A DNA stretch of 26,057 nt from Chloroflexota bacterium (lineage in GTDB: Bacteria > Chloroflexota > Anaerolineae > Anaerolineales > Anaerolineaceae). Positions within the stretch are counted from its first letter, which is position 1, and every line of letters begins with the position of its first letter. The stretch spans positions 1 to 26,057 of the forward strand of contig JAJUJY010000051.1 in assembly GCA_029265085.1 (NCBI GenBank), read 5' to 3'. The notes under the pieces were generated by a model, which saw only the letters and a list, made by a program, of their open reading frames with translations, had not been told where the DNA came from and did not search any database. Below, piece by piece: positions 15,458 to 23,033 of the stretch. Both the position numbers and the translations under genes were made by a program.

Positions 15458-16948
15458 ATGAAAAACAATATACTATTTCGGATTGTTACTGTTCTGGTTG
15501 TGCTAGGAATGGGTCTGACTGCCTGCATGCCATCCAGCCAGATCCCGGAAATGGGTGTGGATGGTGAGGAAACCGGTCTGGATTTACCAACTCAGGCAGG
15601 AACCATGCCTACACCACTGCCTACCCGAGAACCATATCCACCGGGTACGCTGGTGGATTATATTGCTCAAACGGGAGACACATTACCGGCTCTGGCAGCA
15701 AGATTTAATACAACGGTTGAAGAGATCCGAACAGCTAACACGGTGATCCCGGATGGTGCGTCCACGATGCCGCCAGGGTTTCCCATGAAAATTCCGATTT
15801 ATTATCAGGCATTTTGGGGCAGTCCTTACCAGATCATTCCAGACAGTTTGTTTATAAATGGGCCGGCACAAGTGGGCTTTGACGTGGTTGCCTATGTTAA
15901 CAGCCAACCGGGATGGTTGAAAGATTACACCGGGTATATTGGGGACGATAATCGGAAGGGCGGCCAATTGGTGGAGTATGTGGCTACCAATTTTAGTATC
16001 AGCCCGCGGTTATTGCTGGCGATTTTGGAATACCAGACCGGTGCATTATCTAATCCGGAACAACCGGATGGGGTGTCAACGTATGCTTTAGGGTATCGCG
16101 ATCAGTTTCACAAGGGGGTAGGTTTACAACTGGTATGGGCATCAAATACATTGAATACTGCCTATTACGGCTGGCGAACCGGGCGTTTTACCTCGTTCGA
16201 ACATTTGGATGGACAACTCGAAAGACCGGATCCCTGGCAAAATGCTGCGTCTGTTTCCTTGCAATATTATTTTTCCAGGATCATGCGCGGTAATGATTAT
16301 CTTTATGCCATTTCTGGTGAAGGTCTTGAAAAAACATATGCAGATTTATTTGGCGATCCCTGGGAAAATGTTCAGGTGCATATTCCAGGAAGCTTATATC
16401 AACCTGAAATGAGGCTGCCCTTTGAAGGTGGCAAATCCTGGGCATATACCGGCGGACCGCATACGGCGTGGGGTGAAGGTGACCCGCTCGCCGCAATTGA
16501 TTTTGCTCCACCCAGTGTGGTAGGTGGCTGCAGTGAGTCCACCGAATGGGTCACCGCCGTAGCCGATGGGGTGATTTCACGAACAGGTCCGGCAATTGCG
16601 GTATTAGACCTGGACGGGGATGGGGATGAACGGACGGGCTGGGTTGTTTTTTATTTGCACCTGGCTGCCAAGGAATTGGTTTTGCAAGGTTCACAGGTAA
16701 AAGCTGGACAGCCAATCGGTCATCCATCTTGTGAGGGTGGTAAAGCGACCGGTACGCATGTTCATATTGCCAGAAAATTTAATGGTGAATGGATTTCTGC
16801 AGACGGGCCATTGGCTTTTAACTTAGAAGGGTGGGTTGCTCAAAATGGCAGCGAACCCTATCAAGGAAGCCTGACGCGCTTTGGTAGAACCGTGCGAGCC
16901 TGCGTGTGTTCAGACCAGGCCAGCCAGATACAATCTGCGATAAAATAA
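15458..16948 (+). CDS. LysM / transglycosylase-like / M23 lipoprotein, paralog 3
   Basis: I take the ATG at 15458 (496 residues): it lies 13 bases after the paralog 2 stop and opens 'MKNNILFRIVTVLVVLG' with lipobox 'GLTAC' (Cys23). The frame extends back to 15392 but that part does not fit a signal peptide. After a short linker come a LysM-like repeat ('DYIAQTGDTLPALAARFN', with an insertion later), the middle domain with 'ISPRLLLAILEYQTG' (Gln193 at the transglycosylase Glu position) and the M23-like domain (His335, Asp348, His434, His436). The inserted loop here reads 'LDLDGDGDERTGW'. This is the most diverged of the three. It ends with 'ACVCSDQ', a Cys pair also near the end of paralog 2. 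No strong ribosome site; translational coupling is likely. Confidence 0.86.
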   Translation: MKNNILFRIVTVLVVLGMGLTACMPSSQIPEMGVDGEETGLDLPTQAGTMPTPLPTREPYPPGTLVDYIAQTGDTLPALAARFNTTVEEIRTANTVIPDGASTMPPGFPMKIPIYYQAFWGSPYQIIPDSLFINGPAQVGFDVVAYVNSQPGWLKDYTGYIGDDNRKGGQLVEYVATNFSISPRLLLAILEYQTGALSNPEQPDGVSTYALGYRDQFHKGVGLQLVWASNTLNTAYYGWRTGRFTSFEHLDGQLERPDPWQNAASVSLQYYFSRIMRGNDYLYAISGEGLEKTYADLFGDPWENVQVHIPGSLYQPEMRLPFEGGKSWAYTGGPHTAWGEGDPLAAIDFAPPSVVGGCSESTEWVTAVADGVISRTGPAIAVLDLDGDGDERTGWVVFYLHLAAKELVLQGSQVKAGQPIGHPSCEGGKATGTHVHIARKFNGEWISADGPLAFNLEGWVAQNGSEPYQGSLTRFGRTVRACVCSDQASQIQSAIK

Positions 16949-16980
16949 ATGATCAAATCTCCATCTTGAGGTTTTATTCA

Positions 16981-18318
16981 ATGCCCTATCAAAGTCCTCG
17001 AGGAATGAAAGCCTTTACGATTGTTTGGCTCGGCCAGGTATTATCACTGGTTGGAACAGCCATGAGCGGATTTGCACTGACAATTTGGGCCTGGGAAATC
17101 ACAGGTTCTGCGACCGCCTTAGCATTGGTTGGATTTTTCTCATTTGCCCCTCAGGTGCTTTTTAGTCCAATTTCAGGCGCTTTGGTTGATCGCTGGAATC
17201 GAAAGTTGGTCATGGCATTAAGTGATCTGGCTTCTGGTTTGACCACGATCCTTGTGCTCATTTTGTTTAGCCTGGGGAAACTGGAAATCTGGCATTTATA
17301 TATTTTGGGGGCGATTTCAGGTACATTTCAATCATTCCAATGGCCGGCATACAGCGCGTCCATTTCCTTGATGATACCTAAAGAACAACTGCAACGGGCA
17401 TCTGGCATGATGGGGCTGGCTGAAATGGGTTCGGGTATCCTTGCACCTACATTGGCCGCAGCTTGTATCGCCTGGGTTGGGATTAGCGGCGTTTTGACAA
17501 TTGACATAATTACCTTTGTGATTGCTTTAATCGCACTGGCGGTTGTGCGCATTCCCCAGCCGAAAACCTCTGTTGATGGAGCGCTTTCTAAAGGCAGCAT
17601 CTGGCAAGAATCAATATACGGATTTCGATATATCCTTGAACGCCCAAGCCTTTTAGGCTTACAGCTGGTCTTTATGTTTGGGAATTTGCTTTCTTCCCTG
17701 GCGTTTATTCTGGCGCAACCGATGGTTTTAGCTCGAACAGATAACAACGCGATTGTTTTGGGTTCTGTTCAATCGATTGGCGCAATTGGTGGTGTTGTAG
17801 GCAGTTTATTGATTACTGCGACTGGCGGGCCGAAGCGCAGAATCCTCGGTGTTTTGGGTGGATGGTTTATTTCAGGTCTGGCAGTTTCATTTCTTGGCTT
17901 AGGATCGGTATCGTTAATTTGGATGGGGGCGATGTTGATTTGTAATTTGTCCATTCCATTCGTCAATTCATCTAATCAGGCGATCTGGCAATCCAAAGTG
18001 GCACCTGATGTGCAGGGGAGAGTATTTTCAGTGCGCAGGATGATTGCTCAAATATCCGCTCCATTATCTATGTTGATTGCGGGGCCGCTGGCAGATAAAA
18101 TTGCTGAACCGCTCATGCAAAATCCTGGCAGTCTTCTTTCGAGGCTTTTTGGGGATATATTTGGCCGCGGGCCTGGCTCTGGAATGGCCTTGATAATTAC
18201 CATCTCCAGTGTATTGGTTATGTTCGTCGCGATTATCGGGGCAGGGATCCGAAATATTCGCGATGTGGAGGATTTGATCCCGGATCAAATATCTGCTCAG
18301 CCTGAACCAGCGGATTAA
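16981..18318 (+). CDS. MFS transporter, MefA/MFS_3-like exporter
   Basis: The protein has 445 residues from the ATG at 16981, preceded by GAGG; the longer frame from 16906 overlaps the previous gene and lacks a ribosome site. It has about 12 hydrophobic segments, 'GALVDRWNRKLVMALSD' as the loop 2-3 motif (usual form GxLaDRxxrr), and 'QGRVFSVRRMIAQISAPLS' in the second half, both common in the macrolide-efflux-like MFS_3 group. It should export a small molecule across the cytoplasmic membrane by proton antiport; the substrate is unknown and drug resistance should not be assumed. It lies 32 bp after the third M23 gene and ends at a strong terminator, so it may be the last gene of that transcript. 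Confidence 0.9.
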   Translation: MPYQSPRGMKAFTIVWLGQVLSLVGTAMSGFALTIWAWEITGSATALALVGFFSFAPQVLFSPISGALVDRWNRKLVMALSDLASGLTTILVLILFSLGKLEIWHLYILGAISGTFQSFQWPAYSASISLMIPKEQLQRASGMMGLAEMGSGILAPTLAAACIAWVGISGVLTIDIITFVIALIALAVVRIPQPKTSVDGALSKGSIWQESIYGFRYILERPSLLGLQLVFMFGNLLSSLAFILAQPMVLARTDNNAIVLGSVQSIGAIGGVVGSLLITATGGPKRRILGVLGGWFISGLAVSFLGLGSVSLIWMGAMLICNLSIPFVNSSNQAIWQSKVAPDVQGRVFSVRRMIAQISAPLSMLIAGPLADKIAEPLMQNPGSLLSRLFGDIFGRGPGSGMALIITISSVLVMFVAIIGAGIRNIRDVEDLIPDQISAQPEPAD

Positions 18319-18324
18319 TCAAAC

Positions 18325-18359
18325 AACGCCCGGTTTTTTGCCGGGCGTTATATTTCTTT
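18325..18359. terminator. Bidirectional terminator between convergent genes
   Basis: AACGCCCGG (18325-18333) and CCGGGCGTT (18341-18349) form a perfect 9-bp stem, followed on plus by TATATTTCTTTT. It separates the MFS gene from the convergent OsmC gene and can serve both. Confidence 0.88.
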
Positions 18360-18369
18360 TCTATGGTAA

Positions 18370-18786
18370 TCAAGCCGCCAAAATTGTTTTCTTGTTACTG
18401 ATCTCGACATTTCCACGCAGCGAAGCGATCGCTGAACAATATTTGGTTTCAGAAAGTTCAACAGCGCGATCCAAGGCTGCTGGATCGATATTGTTGCCTG
18501 TAACAATATATTCAACGATCATCTTGGTGAATTTTCGAGGGTGTTCTTCTGCCCGCTCTGCATGGACAACAACCTCAAAGGCAATTACTTCCTGGCGTTT
18601 TTTCTGCATGATCGATATCACATCCATTGCCGTGCAGCCAGCAACACCAATGGCTACCAATTCCATCGGGCGTAGTCCGCTATCACTGCCGCCGCTTTCA
18701 ACTGTGCTGTCCAGATTTACACTGAAACCGGAATTTGCAGTACCGGTAAATGCCAATCCATTTTTCCAAACAACTTTTGCTTCCAT
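18370..18786 (-). CDS. OsmC-family protein
   Basis: The protein has 138 residues. The OsmC/Ohr fold is shown by 'LRPMELVAIGVAGCTAMDV' with Cys51 and by 'ELSETKYCSAIASL' with Cys117, the two-cysteine arrangement used to reduce organic hydroperoxides. The sequence is closer to the YhfA-like OsmC branch than to Ohr, so peroxidase activity is likely but not certain. It acts in the cytoplasm. It lies 18 bp after the protein disulfide oxidoreductase gene, which could supply reducing power. It is the last gene of the minus-strand run and ends at the terminator at 18325-18359. Confidence 0.92.
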   Translation of the reverse strand: MEAKVVWKNGLAFTGTANSGFSVNLDSTVESGGSDSGLRPMELVAIGVAGCTAMDVISIMQKKRQEVIAFEVVVHAERAEEHPRKFTKMIVEYIVTGNNIDPAALDRAVELSETKYCSAIASLRGNVEISNKKTILAA

Positions 18787-18804
18787 GTCAACTCCTCAAG
18801 AACA

Positions 18805-19476
18805 TCAGGCTTTTTTGAGTGCTTTTTGAATCGTATCTAATAAATTGCTTTCTGGTACTGCGCCCACTACATCGGCAGCACCATCGTTTACTACCGTATG
18901 TGGAACACCAGAAACATGATATTTATCTGCAAGCTCAGAAAACTCCATCGCTTCGACCATTTCTGCCTCAACAAACGGGCTCTCCATAGCCATTTGATGG
19001 GCTAAAATTACTGCACGCGGGCAGTATGGGCAGGTTGGGGTGACAAAAACTTGCAAATGAACTGGTTTTTGCAGCTTTGAGAGTGCAGTGCGTGTTTCCT
19101 GGCTCAATCCAGAGTCGCGCTTTGAAACCATCAAAATATCATTAATCAAAGAGGTAAACTCGTGTCCAGCCGGAATGCCTGCGTACCGCACACCAAAATC
19201 GTCTAATTGTGTGCCGTAGCGACTGAGGATGACAAATCCTGGTGCTTTATTCACTCGATCACTGCGGGCCATTTCTTTATCCAAATCAAGGTCAAAGTTT
19301 TTAACCTCAATCAGGTCTGATAATTCAGCCACTTCCTCTAACAATTGACGTGTATCTTCGCAATATTCACATAATTGGGTACTGCTGCCGTAAAAATGAA
19401 TTTCAACAGGATTGGTTAATCCCTTGAATACATCGCGAATTTGATTTTTAATTCCTTCTTCAAGTAATACAGCCAT
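18805..19476 (-). CDS. Protein disulfide oxidoreductase (PDO), two thioredoxin folds
   Basis: The protein has 223 residues, the length of the archaeal/bacterial PDO (glutaredoxin-like) family. Two thioredoxin-fold units are visible. The first has Cys36-Glu-Tyr-Cys39; the second has Cys149-Pro-Tyr-Cys152 followed by 'VSGVPHTVV' with the cis-proline. The C-terminal CPYC is the usual active site for dithiol-disulfide exchange with protein substrates or peroxiredoxin-like partners. It is probably reduced by a thioredoxin reductase-like enzyme, not present here. It acts in the cytoplasm; no signal peptide. CAGGAG precedes the ATG. The leader contains a short TCCCC/GGGGA hairpin (19498-19510). It sits with OsmC downstream and a sigma/anti-sigma pair upstream. 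Confidence 0.9.
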   Translation of the reverse strand: MAVLLEEGIKNQIRDVFKGLTNPVEIHFYGSSTQLCEYCEDTRQLLEEVAELSDLIEVKNFDLDLDKEMARSDRVNKAPGFVILSRYGTQLDDFGVRYAGIPAGHEFTSLINDILMVSKRDSGLSQETRTALSKLQKPVHLQVFVTPTCPYCPRAVILAHQMAMESPFVEAEMVEAMEFSELADKYHVSGVPHTVVNDGAADVVGAVPESNLLDTIQKALKKA

Positions 19477-19524
19477 GATTTTGATCTCCTGTTCAGATCC
19501 CCACCGGGGAATTTAATTGCATTA

Positions 19525-19728
19525 TCAGGTAAAGCAACCACCCTCACCGTATCCACAGACTGGACAAACCAAATTGAGCAATCCATCATAATCTAATATC
19601 GCCTGATGGCATTTTGGACAAGGTTTACCAGCCTGGGCAGTGGTAATAAATTCTCCCTCAGATTGATTGGACACGAAATTGGTCATCCAATCGAATTGCA
19701 AAGTGAAGGTAGAATGATTTTGGTCCAT
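19525..19728 (-). CDS. Small zinc-ribbon protein, unknown function
   Basis: The protein has 67 residues. The C-terminal half contains 'PCPKCHQAIL' and 'LVCPVCGYGEGGC', two CxxC knuckles that could bind one zinc. The N-terminal part has no recognisable features. The start is unsure: ATG at 19728 has no clear ribosome site and Met15 is an alternative. The stop is TGA followed at once by TAA. I do not recognise a named family. It lies 63 bp after the anti-sigma gene and 48 bp before the disulfide oxidoreductase, on the same strand, so a link to redox or zinc control is possible by position only. Confidence 0.7.
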   Translation of the reverse strand: MDQNHSTFTLQFDWMTNFVSNQSEGEFITTAQAGKPCPKCHQAILDYDGLLNLVCPVCGYGEGGCFT

Positions 19729-19791
19729 CCGGTTACTTATTCCCGATTTCGTTCTACTATCTTTGATGCAATCAGGATAAAAAAGTGGCAG

Positions 19792-20049
19792 CTATTTCTC
19801 GGTTTTCAGGAATTCTTCTAAGTCTAAACGGTAGAATAATCGCTGACGAATATCATTGGGTAAAGACTCGCCTTCATCTACCTTGTGATACAGCTCAATA
19901 GTTTTCCTCAGGGTATTAACAACGATTTGACAGTTAACACAATCGTTGAGGTGTTTCTCTAATTCGCTGCAAATTTCAGGACTGAGTTCCCCATCCACAT
20001 AATCTGATATTGTCGAGACCAAATGGTGGCAATTGTGTAATTCGTTCAT
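19792..20049 (-). CDS. Zinc-binding anti-sigma factor (RsrA/zf-HC2 type)
   Basis: The protein has 85 residues. Cys7, His33, Cys37 and Cys40 ('HLNDCVNC') give the zinc anti-sigma signature HxxxCxxC with an upstream Cys. The spacing (26, 4 and 3 residues) is the same as in Streptomyces RsrA (Cys11, His37, Cys41, Cys44), in which disulfide stress ejects zinc and frees the sigma factor. There is no membrane segment, so it is a cytoplasmic anti-sigma. Its ATG overlaps the sigma stop by 4 bp (ATGA), a hallmark of coupled sigma/anti-sigma pairs. Redox sensing is an inference from the ligand pattern and the neighbours, since zinc anti-sigmas also exist without redox response. Confidence 0.9.
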   Translation of the reverse strand: MNELHNCHHLVSTISDYVDGELSPEICSELEKHLNDCVNCQIVVNTLRKTIELYHKVDEGESLPNDIRQRLFYRLDLEEFLKTEK

Positions 20050-20657
20050 TTTTCCGGCCTTTCTGCCACATGCTCTCCAAAGTATGCTGAGAGAACTTGC
20101 CGGAGGTGAAACCGCGCACGAAGCAACCTTGTTTTTACGTTCGTTTCGGTCAGACTCAACATCTCCGCTGTCTCCCGTATAGAAAACCCTTCCATATCCC
20201 TGAGCAAGAACACTACTTTTAAGTTCTCAGGCATCTCAGATATCGCTTTGTCTAAAAATTTCCTTGACTCTGATGATAATAGCTCTTGCTCCGGAAGGCA
20301 GCACCAATCCACGATCTGCATTCCTTCAGTGTCTTCTTCATCTCCAACCGGTTCGCTCTCTACAGAAACAAATTCGGGTTTCTTTTTGCGAACCATCATT
20401 AATGCTTCGTTGACAGCAATCCGATAAAGCCAGGTAGAAAGACTTGAACGCCCTTCAAAATCCTGGATTGCTCGCATGGCTTTGATGAAGGTGTCTTGTA
20501 AAACATCTTCAGCATCTAACGGGTCACCCAGGATTTTTAATGCCAGGCGGTAAATCTGGTTTGAATATTGATTAACCAAATCCGCAAAGGCTCTCCGGTC
20601 GCCCGCTTTGAGTGCTTCTAAAGAAATACTGCCGGATTGAGTGCTTTGTTCATTCAT
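20046..20657 (-). CDS. ECF-type RNA polymerase sigma factor
   Basis: The protein has 203 residues. Region 2 spans about 20-92 ('FADLVNQYSNQIYRLALKIL', 'DAEDVLQDTFIKAM', 'STWLYRIAVNEALMMVRKKK') and region 4 about 140-190 ('MPENLKVVFLLRDMEGFS', 'IRETAEMLSLTETNVKTRLL'). The linker between them is acidic. It directs RNA polymerase to a stress regulon. The following anti-sigma gene overlaps its stop codon. The gene starts 43 bp after tsaD. GGAAC motifs lie in that gap (20668-20681 on the minus strand), but no -10 at normal spacing makes a convincing autoregulated promoter. Confidence 0.94.
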   Translation of the reverse strand: MNEQSTQSGSISLEALKAGDRRAFADLVNQYSNQIYRLALKILGDPLDAEDVLQDTFIKAMRAIQDFEGRSSLSTWLYRIAVNEALMMVRKKKPEFVSVESEPVGDEEDTEGMQIVDWCCLPEQELLSSESRKFLDKAISEMPENLKVVFLLRDMEGFSIRETAEMLSLTETNVKTRLLRARFHLRQVLSAYFGEHVAERPEK

Positions 20658-20700
20658 TTAGATGTTCCAGGTTCCTAAAAGTTGCATCAATGGGAGCTGG

Positions 20701-21747
20701 TCACGACAGCGGCCATGTCGGCAATATATCTAAATTTAGGGGATCACGTTGGCCGTAAGCATAATGGAAATAACCTGCTGAAGCAATCATGGCGGCATTA
20801 TCTGTGCATAACGAGAGCGATGGAATGTTCACAGGAAATTCAGTTTGCCCAACAAAAGCATCTCGTAATGCGCGGTTTGCTGAAACACCGCCAGCGACCA
20901 AAATCTGTTTGGCACCATATACTCTTGCTGCATGAAGAGTTTTTTGCAGCAGCACATCCACTACCGCAGCCTGGAAACTGGCAGCCAGGTCGGCCACGGG
21001 CAGGTTGCGCCCGCGAGATTCCAGCTCTCGTACAGTACGAAGAACGGCTGTTTTTAGACCTGAGAAAGAAAAGTTCCAGGTGCCTTCCAGCCGCGCGCGC
21101 GGGAAGTTAAAAGCTTCCGGATTTCCATCAATGGCTGCCTTTTGAATCGCTGGGCCTCCAGGATAGGGCAGCCCAATCAGGCGGGCAACTTTATCAAAAG
21201 CTTCTCCGGCAGCATCATCCAGTGTCGCACCTAGGCGTTTATATTCCAGGTGATTGTTAATTAAATTTAATTCTGTGTGACCGCCTGAAACCAGCAGTGC
21301 AAGCAAGGGAAAATCAGGCGCATCTGGAGGTTTGGGCGTGTCGGCAGGATAAACCCAGGCTGAATAAATATGACCTTCCAGGTGGTTTACCCCGATTAAA
21401 GGAAGATTGCTCGATAGCGCCAATCCTTTGGCTGTATTCATCCCAATGACCAATGACCCTGCCAACCCTGGGCCGCGCGTTACCGCTATCGCATCAATAT
21501 CACTTAAACCGAGATGGGCACGCTGTAAGGCTTCGTCAACGATGGCGTAAATTGTGCGAATATGTTGGCGTGAAGCTACCTCAGGGAAGACACCGCCATA
21601 TTGGGCGTGAATATCAATCTGGGTGGCAACCACATTTGACAATAAAGCTCGGCCATTTTCAACCACTGCAGCGGATGTTTCGTCGCAGGAAGTCTCAATA
21701 CCAAGAACTCTTGCTGGTGCTAATTCGTTTAATCGTCTTTCGTTCAT
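20701..21747 (-). CDS. tsaD: tRNA N6-threonylcarbamoyladenosine transferase TsaD
   Basis: The 348 residues are typical of bacterial TsaD (Kae1/Qri7 family). The enzyme transfers the threonylcarbamoyl group from TC-AMP (made by TsaC) to A37 of ANN-decoding tRNAs, with TsaB and TsaE. Signatures are 'VLGIETSCDETSAAVV' (ASKHA phosphate loop), 'GVNHLEGHIYS' with metal ligands His122 and His126, 'SGGHTELN' and the C-terminal 'TDNAAMIASAG'. It acts in the cytoplasm. It lies 19 bp after the M24 peptidase gene and 43 bp before the ECF sigma gene. TsaB, TsaC and TsaE are not in the window. Confidence 0.96.
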   Translation of the reverse strand: MNERRLNELAPARVLGIETSCDETSAAVVENGRALLSNVVATQIDIHAQYGGVFPEVASRQHIRTIYAIVDEALQRAHLGLSDIDAIAVTRGPGLAGSLVIGMNTAKGLALSSNLPLIGVNHLEGHIYSAWVYPADTPKPPDAPDFPLLALLVSGGHTELNLINNHLEYKRLGATLDDAAGEAFDKVARLIGLPYPGGPAIQKAAIDGNPEAFNFPRARLEGTWNFSFSGLKTAVLRTVRELESRGRNLPVADLAASFQAAVVDVLLQKTLHAARVYGAKQILVAGGVSANRALRDAFVGQTEFPVNIPSLSLCTDNAAMIASAGYFHYAYGQRDPLNLDILPTWPLS

Positions 21748-21766
21748 GAATTGTTTATACCATAAA

Positions 21767-23002
21767 TTATGACTTGATAGGTAGGATTAAGTCCAGGGGG
21801 AACTCAGCCAGACATTCAAATGTTCCATCCGGACGGGTGTAATAGGTATCTTCTAACCGCACGCCCAATCCGCGGTCCGGATAATACAAACCCGGTTCCA
21901 TTGTAAAGATGGTTCCTGGGAAGAGGGAGTCATGTTGTGAGGCTGAAGCACCTGAAAAAGGCATCTCGTGAACTCGTAATCCGACACCGTGCCCCAGGCT
22001 GTGAACATAGCCATCATTTGTCTCGGGAGTGCTTTGGATCGTAGGATGGCCTAAGGCTTCAAATAGATCACAGGTGCGTTTTTGATACACGCCGAAGGGG
22101 GTGTTAACTTTTAGTTCACTTGCCAGCTGATTGTACACTTGATAAACGTCATCATATAATTTTTGCGCTTCGTCTTTAGCATAGCCCAGGCACCAGGTGC
22201 GGGTGAAATCATAAAAATAACCGCCCCCAGCTTCACAGGGAAAGATGTCGAAAATAATAGTTTCACCTAAGCGCAAAAAATCTGTTGGATTCCCGGAGGA
22301 GTGCGGTACACCGGCATCCCGGCTGATCGCAAAAATCGTCCCTTCCGGATTTTCAGCCCCTTGTTGAGCCAACCAAAAATTAATCTGTCCTTTTACTTCG
22401 CCAATGGTTAATGGTTGACCGTTGGATTTGACCAGCAAGCTGTCTTTTACTTTGTGCGAAGTGAGAAAATCGGCGGTCTGACCGACGACACTGGTGGTGA
22501 TTTTGCCCATCCGCCGAATTCTTTCGACCTCTGCATCTTCTTTGGTCATCATGGCCTTGAGCAAAATGGGATCTTGCAGGAAGCCCTTGATCTGGATATC
22601 GGGTAATACTTGGGGAAGCTGCTGCATTATGGAAAATAGCGGACCCACTTCAACCTGTCCGTAAATTGCCAGCTTACCGGAAGAGATTCCCAGGTCCTGG
22701 AACATGCGTTTATAGCGCAGCGCGTATGCCAGGGCATAGTCTCCGTTACTTTCTTTCAGGAATTCGCGCAAAGGATAATCGGAATAAGAACGTGTCGGAA
22801 GTCCCGTCTTGGCTGCTTCATCCCGTTCCATTGCTCCTGCAAATAAAACCGGTGTTTCACCATATTTTTTGATGAGATCTGCGTTGGTGACATGACCTCC
22901 GCCGGTCAAATATACCATTGCGGGGTTGTGGTCAGCCGGTCCAACCACCAGCAGGATGTCAACATCATTTTGCTGCATAAGGGAATCGAGTTCGTTTTTC
23001 AT
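21767..23002 (-). CDS. M24-family aminopeptidase P / Xaa-Pro peptidase
   Basis: The protein has 411 residues: an N-terminal creatinase-like domain (about 1-155) and a C-terminal pita-bread domain. The five metal ligands of the M24 family are present: Asp252 ('IIFDIFP'), Asp265 ('FYDFTRTW'), His338 ('SLGHGVGL'), Glu369 ('TMEPGLY') and Glu384 ('VRLEDTYY'). His234 ('GVPHSSG') fits the substrate-binding His. It should remove N-terminal residues ahead of proline, or cleave Xaa-Pro dipeptides, using Mn or Co in the cytoplasm. It sits between selA (31 bp) and tsaD (19 bp) in one direction. Exact specificity cannot be read from the sequence. Confidence 0.92.
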   Translation of the reverse strand: MKNELDSLMQQNDVDILLVVGPADHNPAMVYLTGGGHVTNADLIKKYGETPVLFAGAMERDEAAKTGLPTRSYSDYPLREFLKESNGDYALAYALRYKRMFQDLGISSGKLAIYGQVEVGPLFSIMQQLPQVLPDIQIKGFLQDPILLKAMMTKEDAEVERIRRMGKITTSVVGQTADFLTSHKVKDSLLVKSNGQPLTIGEVKGQINFWLAQQGAENPEGTIFAISRDAGVPHSSGNPTDFLRLGETIIFDIFPCEAGGGYFYDFTRTWCLGYAKDEAQKLYDDVYQVYNQLASELKVNTPFGVYQKRTCDLFEALGHPTIQSTPETNDGYVHSLGHGVGLRVHEMPFSGASASQHDSLFPGTIFTMEPGLYYPDRGLGVRLEDTYYTRPDGTFECLAEFPLDLILPIKS

Positions 23003-23033
23003 TTGATTTATCCTAGAGAGATTTCCGTAGAAT

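Noticed and set aside
19525..19530. TGA stop of the zinc-ribbon gene as a possible selenocysteine codon, given selA nearby
   Set aside because: The next codon is TAA, so read-through would add only one residue.
20682..21110. Plus-strand frame of 142 codons
   Set aside because: It lies fully antisense to tsaD and has no protein-like features.
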